DNA of 64,000 bases from Nematostella vectensis (lineage: Eukaryota; Cnidaria; Anthozoa; Actiniaria; Edwardsiidae). The stretch covers positions 9,945,719 to 10,009,718 of the forward strand of contig NC_064046.1 of the NCBI RefSeq assembly GCF_932526225.1. Direction: 5' to 3'. The position numbers were made by a program, and so were the translations under genes. Shown piece by piece: positions 58,301 to 64,000 of this stretch (positions within the stretch are counted from its first letter, which is position 1; each line of letters opens with the position of its first letter). The notes under the pieces were generated by a model. That model saw only the letters and a program-made list of their open reading frames with translations. It did no database searches and was not told the DNA's origin.

Positions 58301-61300
58301 TGCTCAGCGACAGGGTGTCCCCCCCACCCCCACCCCCCTAGTGCGTGCACTTTGTTTGCAGCGCGCGTAGAGTAGCAAATTGAAACTTGAGCTTCAATAC
58401 CCTGCAGTCTTCGTTACTTTTGGTGTCTGTTTGTAAGGTTGGAAAATACATTTAAAGAAAAGGTTCAGAACCAAATTTCGCGAACTTGGATCAAGGTTTT
58501 CTCTCTCTTTCGCTTCAAGTGAACCTGTAGGGATTGTGTGAATAATCATATGGAATGACGAATCCCGTGGTACGCCCCCTGACTTACTATAGTTAACAAC
58601 CAATCAGAAAGCGAGATTATGAGCAAGTGTAGGAAGCAAATTTGTCACTTGATCGGATCTTCGGATATCATCCTGCACAAAATATGGGGGGATGGGTGGG
58701 GGGAGGACGATGCAAAGACACGAAACCGATGAAGAGGCCAAATCTACGCCCCTCTGATCATTTTGTTACGGGGGGTTACACTTTTGAGAAATATAGCGTA
58801 TTGGAAAAGGAAGAGGGTCGTGTTCAATACTCCCTAGTTAGATCCCTAGTTAGTCACTCCTTTGACATTTTAATAATAATAATAATATAGATAAGAGAGG
58901 GACACTTTGTTATTACCCGCGCGCCATGTCGATTCCGAATCTGGCTATTTTTAGTAACCACCACCCCACCACTGCGCATTAGGATTTGCTCCTTTTATTT
59001 TGTCCTACTCCCCCGCGGGTTGCGTGTTGTTGTTTTGCCAACTCGATAGGAATGAAAAGAGATCAGGAAAAATAACTCGGAAGAAGTAAACAAGTATAAC
59101 TTAAGTAAACAAGATTGGCAAATTAACTCACAGAAAGCTACATTCCTGAATAACTTGACTGTTTTGTTTGTCTGAGCGGCGAAGTTAAGTCAAGAAGAAA
59201 GAAAATAGCGACGAGCGAAAAAATGGCTGTGAAACCGCGTTTGATTCAAATCCTCAAAATCACTCCAGCTTGTATAATATACTTAATAGTTATAGAAATG
59301 TCTAGAAACAACATAAAAAAGTACAGTAATAAATACCTCTTTATTTTCTCACTATTAGAAAAGCTCAGATACTTCAGCTCTGATCATCACAAAAATGCAT
59401 TCCCTCGCTACAAGGATGGTTTTATGAAATGTATTTTTCTTGGATTCCTTCTCAATTAACCACAATATTCACAAAAATCAATATCAAATATAACTTACAG
59501 ATTTTGTTTGACCATTAGGAAAATAATGAATGTCGAAAAACCACGAAAGAGCAGCAAGTAGAGCGGAAGCGGTGTTTGAAGCACGAGGTTTTTCGCTCTT
59601 GATTTTGAATGAAGTCTCTGAAGTCTTTTTTTACACGTTTTTGTAATCTTGCAATTCTCGAAGTACTACATCATCCCCTTAATAAGCCGCAACTGCCTGT
59701 ATCCTTGATGCTAGAATGAAATTGTCGATGTTATTAGTGCAAATATATGGCGTCAGAAACCGTTCAAAATTCCCTGGGGTAAAAGCGTCGCCGGTAATTG
59801 GTTTTCACGGCGCCGGGTTTTATTTGGCGGTGCCGGGTTTTCTAAAAACCCGGACAAAACTCCCTGAGGTAAAAGCGTCGCCGGTAATTGGTTTTCACGG
59901 CACCGGGTTTTATTTTGACGGTGCCTGGTTTTCTAAAAGCCCTGACAAAATTACCCGGGGAAAAAGCGTCGCCGGCAATTGGTTATCACGGCACCGGGTT
60001 TTTTATGAGGGTGGCGGAAATTTGCCGAGGTAAAAGCGTCGCCTGTACCTTTTTCTATGGCACCGGGTTTTATTTGACGGTGCCGGTTTTTCCGAAAGTT
60101 TCTTTGATTTGCGGGGGTCTGATTTTAAGTTCCGTGGTCTGAAATTAAATCCGGAGCCTGGTTTATTTTCCTGATCTGATTACGTTATTTCAATTACCAA
60201 AAAAAAAAAAAAAAACGAAAAAACATGTGCGGAGCAGGATTTATTTTTGCAATAACGATCATTCGATAGACTATTTTTAATAATAATTTCATTTATCATT
60301 ATTTCTTAATAAATCCAAAGAAGTGTTGCTGCGCGCAGAAAGATAAGGGCAACAATGCAGAATATAACAAATCATAGACGGTTAGCATTGGTTGCCGGTT
60401 TTTATTCTCGCATTTGTGATTTTTTTTTTACAATTGAAAATACTGATGTATATGTACACGAATGTGGCCCGTCACTTTTTCCAGAGAATGTCCATTCCTT
60501 TATATGAAGAAAACGTTGTCGTTTTGAGGAACTGGTACCGAGTCTTAGTCTGGTACAGAATCTTAGTTTTTTTTTCCGATACTTTCTACATTTACCAAAG
60601 ATGGTCACAGTCACTGTTTTTCTCTTCTGATTACAATTCATTAGGTTTACGAAGCACCTGCGGTACGGCAACCTTAAAAATGACAAGAATCGTGCAGTTT
60701 TTCCAAATAATGAATATGTTAGTTTCCTTATATGGAAATGACCACGTTTGTCTAAAACGACAACTTTTGGCTAAATTTTCTTGATATCAAGCGATGAACA
60801 TCAACTACGAACTGCTCACGATGCAGCATTTTTTCATCCGGGTTACTTGTGTAAAAAAGAGATCGTTTCAAGTCTCTAAAATTGTGGTAAGCTTGCACGA
60901 ACGTGTGGTTTTTGGGACTTTGAGGAAATTTGTGGGTCCTTCTCCGAAATTAGTTTACCAAGGGAGTACCCGTGAGACTAAACAGGGAAGGAGTTGAATG
61001 ATATAAGAGGTAACTTAAATATTATTTACTAGATTAAAATTGGAGTAAAACTGAAACACACCACACACTTACTTTATGAGGAACAGAGTAAAGCTTAATG
61101 CTTTCAATAATGCTGTTATTATGAGGACTATTCTTTTCTAATCATTTTTTTTGTGTGTGGTTCTTCCCTTTTTTGCTCTCCTTGCCCCTCTTTCTCTTTC
61201 TCTTTGCTTGCTCGCCTTGTTTTTGCTGAAAGATAAAACAGTAAGGACTGCTCACCATTATACCCAACAACATTGGGTACAAGGGTGACCAGCACTGTGA

Positions 61301-61998
61301 GCTGTAATTAGGTGAGACAGAACAATAAGGGTGACAGATCTCCCTTTCCATGACTTTGTCAGAATCTGCCAGCCATTACATCCATAAAAGTACTTAGGGC
61401 TGCAAGACATTGTTATCATCGTAAGACCTCTCTTCTAAGGGGCGTATGTCAGAACTACAGCAAGATTTTAGAATAAGCACAAAGAGATATAGTTATATAA
61501 AGTACATGTTGTTTCAATTGCATTATGTCCCATCTTCTCAGCCAGAGACTTTGAAATTCGGGTCCATTGCAAGATCACACTAGTATACACCAGCCGATAG
61601 AGCAATGATGTATGTCTGTGTGTCCATTGCAAGACCTCGCCAGTATACACCAGCCGATAGGGTGTGTTTTTTTGGATTCAAGTCACAAAAAGCGGCAAAC
61701 AACAAGATGCAAATGCTCACGCGCAGTGGTGGGGTGATGGGATACTAAAAATAGCCAGATTTGGAATCGACATGGCGCGCGAGTAATACCAAAGTGTCCA
61801 TCTCTTATCTTATGCTCTCTTGATAATACTTTTTTCTTGCATCTTTCCTATTTTCAGGTGTTTCCAGGCAACTTTGACGACAACACTCCCGTCTATAATT
61901 GGTTCTCATCGCCGTTTCTTGCTCGCAGAATCCGCATTGTTGTCCAAGGTTTCAATGACATCCCAGCTCTGAGAGTAGAGCTCTACGGATGCAAGTAA
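54812..61998 (+). CDS. Secreted PAN/Apple-EGF-like-F5/8 type C protein, four coding exons
   Basis: Exons are 54812-55017, 56408-56580, 57136-57470 and 61858-61998. They join in phases 2, 1 and 0 to give 855 bases, 284 residues and a TAA. All introns begin GT and end AG. Residues 1-20 form a signal peptide (hydrophobic core, AIA before QD). Residues 21-97 form a PAN/Apple-like module with Cys 23, 50, 54, 60 and 72. Residues 98-128 form a short EGF-like module (Cys 103, 108, 114, 125). Residues 128-284 form an F5/8 type C (discoidin) domain bounded by Cys 128 and Cys 283, with LGMESG at its start and RVELYGC at its end. Such domains bind cell-surface lipids or glycans, so an extracellular adhesion, matrix or recognition role is likely. 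The exact ligand is unknown. The last intron (4.4 kb) crosses into the segmental duplication. Confidence 0.88.
55190..56270. repeat. (GAYRAC)n microsatellite array in intron 1
   Basis: About 1.1 kb is built from GACAAT, GATGAC and GACAAC hexamers and related triplet steps, with strong strand asymmetry (almost no C-rich reverse units on the plus strand). Met/Thr frames on plus and Val/Ile or Ser/Leu frames on minus are by-products. It fills most of intron 1. Confidence 0.93.
56408..56580 (+). CDS. Exon 2: end of PAN module and EGF-like module
   Basis: A TTTTTTACTTATTTAG acceptor precedes it. It encodes SRCELNSASH, FYALVKPPTSC and CSTGKRCFMTGKG, and stops before GTGTGT, a weaker but valid donor. 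It leaves one base of a Val codon (phase 1). Confidence 0.85.
56716..56862. mobile_element. 147-bp foldback MITE in intron 2
   Basis: It is a nearly complete hairpin. CACGGGCTGTAGAATAGC at the left pairs with GCTATCCTATTGCCCGTG at the right, and AAAATGATGTCTAGTGTCTT pairs with AAGACACTAGACATCATTTT. GTTGAC flanks both sides (56709-56714 and 56863-56868), a probable target duplication. It is related to the longer element at 2464-2847. Confidence 0.85.
57136..57470 (+). CDS. Exon 3: first three quarters of the F5/8C domain
   Basis: The acceptor reads TTATTCACAG. The exon encodes VCKDALGMESGEI, ITASSYAHQ, GAWLAKNH and GEYLEIDLGRNVAVDGVATQ, the standard discoidin core, and ends EDGQEK before GTAGCT. 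An extra Cys in GATCRVTSYK is unusual for this position. Reading through the donor meets a stop soon after, which supports splicing. Confidence 0.88.
58886..58985 (-). repeat. Inverted fragment of the repeat found upstream of the duplicated exon
   Basis: GCGCGCCATGTCGATTCCGA with the following ATCTGGCTATTTTTAGTA is the reverse complement of sequence at about 11650-11700 and 61740-61790. It is more diverged (CCACCACCCCACCACTGCGC end). The exon's upstream flank thus contains an interspersed element. Confidence 0.8.
59770..60115. repeat. 90-bp minisatellite, four copies
   Basis: Units start at about 59781, 59871, 59962 and 60032 with AAAAGCGTCGCC. They continue through GGTAATTGGTTTTCACGGC and CACCGGGTTTTATTT to GGTGCCGGGTTTTCTAAAA. 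The third copy is about 20 bp short. The unit length is a multiple of three, so a repeated 30-residue open frame appears, but inside an intron with no start context. Confidence 0.88.
61858..61998 (+). CDS. Exon 4: terminal part of the F5/8C domain
   Basis: The acceptor CTATTTTCAG precedes a phase-0 exon encoding VFPGNFDDNTPVYNW, ARRIRIVVQGF and ALRVELYGCK, then TAA at 61996-61998. It supplies the closing Cys of the discoidin domain. Its twin lies at 11776-11916. Confidence 0.9.
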   Translation: MFPGNFDDNTPVYNWFSSPFLARRIRIVVQGFNDIPALRVELYGCK

Positions 61999-62281
61999 CT
62001 GATGTTTTAGTGTAGCACGCCAGTAAATTCACATTATATAAAATTGTGGTAAACACAGCTGAGCAAACCTAGCCTTCGAGTGGCCGCTTACTCGCGAAGC
62101 AAATCCTATAGTAGCGTCTAACGCAACGCCGGCGATAATCGTGTTCGGTGACGTCATGGCTTATGAAAAAATATATATAATAATTTGTGATTGGCCACTC
62201 ACTTGGCAAAGTTGTTTTGGAGGTTTTGATTGGCCCAGACAACAAATGTGTGAGCTTCTCGAGCTGTTTGAATCGTTTGTT

Positions 62282-62957
62282 CGGCGTAAGGCGGAAAACA
62301 CAAGTACGCCCCTTCAATCATCATACATAAATGCGATAGAAAAAAGGTTTGTGTGACGTACTTCTCCAAAGAGGGGCCAGCCGCCTTCTCTACCAAAAAG
62401 CTCAAAAGAGAACTCGGCCACTCACGTGCAATAGGGGTTTTTCGGGATTAGGAATTCGAGGTTTCCAGAGGATCTCATTCGCGCCTTCTTTTTTTCAAGC
62501 GAGAGATTTGCAAAGGCGCAATTTTGAGGTCTTCCACAGAATCCAAAAACCCAATTATTCTCACCCAAAAGCACAATTCTCGTAGTGGAGACTCTCAAAG
62601 TTCTAACACAAATCACATAGAAGTGTTCAGTAAAAAGTATGTTTTCTTAAATATCAGTACATAGCCGTGGAAGGCCTCGAATTATTGTGGAGCACAATAC
62701 ATAAGAATTAAGAAAAAAATGGTAGCACAGTCACGCCCCTACTGGTCATTTACTTTAACACTTTTTAGAATATTGTGTGTGTGTGGGGGGGGGGGGGGGG
62801 GGGGAGGGGCACGCCCCCAGTCGCCCATTTCCTACCACGAACATGCAATATATAAAGCAAACAGGATTTATATGATAATGCACAAGGAGACGATCGAGCG
62901 CGCGATTGTTAAGACGATTACAAGATTCAATAACTTTGCCGTTCTTCTTTTATTACT
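62282..62957. other. 0.68-kb segment present only in duplication copy B
   Basis: It lies between AATCGTTTGTT and ATCAAAATGATTG, which are adjacent in copy A near 12188-12210. It contains a TG run followed by a 22-base poly(G) at 62783-62804. No gene or terminal repeat is seen. Confidence 0.65.
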
Positions 62958-63408
62958 TTAATCAAAATGATTGAAAAATAGAATGCATTTCTAACAAAGA
63001 GTCCCATTCTACTAGAGTGAAAGATTCATTGTTTCCACGCGGAAAAGAAATGTAGTTTGAAGAGACACTATATAAGAATCTAGTCCAATAAGAGAATACT
63101 TTCAGCCTGACCAGCAATAGCACATAGAACCTAAAAGAGAGGGGCTATGCGATCTTTTAAAGTTTGACAGTAACTTGTAAAGTTTCTGAAAAAATAAAAA
63201 ACCTACACTCGTCTCAACATTGTGTCAGTGTCTCATTCACTACATGGAATTGATGATAACATATTTTAGAGAAAAAGTGGATTTGAGAACATAAAAATAA
63301 ATAGAAAGGCTTTACTCTTTAATGTTTTGGTTCTGCTCTTGGTGATGCGTAAATCATCAATCCGAAATAAGCCCAAAAATGCCTACAACAACGGCTTCCT
63401 TACCCCCG

Positions 63409-63768
63409 ACTCCATACTCACACCCACGACTCCATACTCACCACTCCATACCCACGACTTCATACCGTACACCTACGACTCCATACTCACGACTCCATAT
63501 CCACGACTACATACCCACGACTCGATACTCATACCTACGACTCCATATCCACACCAACGACTCCATACTCACCACTCCATATCAACGACTCCATACACAC
63601 ACCCACAACTCCATAAAACCCACACCTACGACTCCATACTCACGACTCCATATCCACACCTACGACTCTGTATCCACACTTACGACTCCATACTCACCAC
63701 TCCATATCCACTACTGCATATCCACACCAACGACTCCATACCCACGACTCAATACGTGCACCTAAAAT
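63409..63768. repeat. Minisatellite of CCATACYCACSACT type, copy B
   Basis: Same module family and same flanks as 13682-13985. It is longer and differs in module order, including a CATAAAACCCACACC variant not seen in copy A. The repeat block has changed since the duplication while its flanks stayed nearly identical. Confidence 0.85.
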
Positions 63769-64000
63769 GGGAAGATTCCCACTGCAAACCCAGGCTTAAT
63801 GTAGAGCGTTGAAATATTGGGGGTTCTTTAAGAAATTAAGACCAAAATAAATTTGTTAGGACGTCAAAAGAACAAAATTTGGACAGACAAAATTAAACAT
63901 TTTAAATCACGCCGGCTCAAGAGCAATATAGTACCCCACTGGACGCAGAAAGTACCAATAAATCTCATAAGACAGACTAAGACTTACAGATATAGAACAA

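Larger units (their letters stand above)
57471..61857 (+). other. Intron 3 (4.4 kb) of the F5/8C gene
   Basis: It holds an inverted repeat fragment (58886-58985), the 90-bp minisatellite (59770-60115), an A run near 60199-60216 and the left end of segmental duplication copy B (from 61470). I see no further exon of the gene; the exon 3 and exon 4 halves of the domain join without a missing part. Confidence 0.6.
61470..64000. repeat. Segmental duplication, copy B (partner 11382-14160)
   Basis: It matches copy A from the CACAAAGAGAT border, through exon 4 and its 3' flank (including GGTGACGTCATGGC at about 62147), the 48-bp-type minisatellite and the LINE-derived end. It is cut by the window edge at ATATAGAACAA, a few bases before the site where copy A received its foldback insertion. 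Confidence 0.9.

Noticed and set aside
59716..60033. 105-residue frame with 30-residue repeats
   Set aside because: It is a translation of the 90-bp minisatellite inside an intron, and a second overlapping frame is equally open.

Overview
The window is eukaryotic, gene-poor and repeat-rich: there are introns with GT/AG borders, CCHC-type retroelement proteins, a Helitron-type protein and long satellite arrays. The likely source is a cnidarian, probably an anthozoan (coral or sea anemone). That rests on an intronless divergent class A GPCR, a secreted PAN/EGF-like/F5-8C protein, Ty3/Gypsy elements of the kind abundant in anthozoans, and an interspersed repeat carrying paired TGACGTCA palindromes. 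The species assignment is an inference. Layout from the left: 0-2 kb holds a minus-strand class A GPCR coding region broken by one in-frame TAG. 2-6 kb holds an inverted-terminal-repeat element and a local tandem duplication. 6.3-11.3 kb is a decayed plus-strand Ty3/Gypsy element, interrupted by about 2.8 kb rich in the TGACGTCA repeat. 11.4-14.2 kb is copy A of a segmental duplication; it carries an orphan terminal exon and a minisatellite and runs into a LINE remnant split by a 91-bp foldback element. 16.7-46.2 kb, nearly half the window, is one tandem satellite array. Its 1288-bp full units mix with 534-bp units that share one internal deletion, and multi-unit blocks are themselves duplicated. 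46.4-47.7 kb is a diverged tandem duplication. 48.6-49.0 kb is a (GGCT)n tract. 49.1-51.6 kb is a minus-strand Ty3/Gypsy element with a 128-bp LTR and no RNase H region. 51.6-53.8 kb is a Helitron-type coding remnant (DUF6570-like) between two direct copies of a segment also found in the satellite unit. 54.8-62.0 kb is the one gene that reads intact: four coding exons for a 284-residue secreted protein (signal peptide, PAN/Apple-like, short EGF-like, F5/8 type C). Its introns hold a 1.1-kb microsatellite, a MITE and a 90-bp minisatellite. 61.5-64.0 kb is copy B of the segmental duplication and includes that gene's terminal exon. Functionally there is one plausible working gene, the F5/8C protein, and one receptor gene that is either dead or miscalled at a single base. 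Almost everything else is mobile or repetitive DNA at several stages of decay. The most notable structure is the satellite array and its sequence link to the Helitron-containing block about 5.5 kb to its right.
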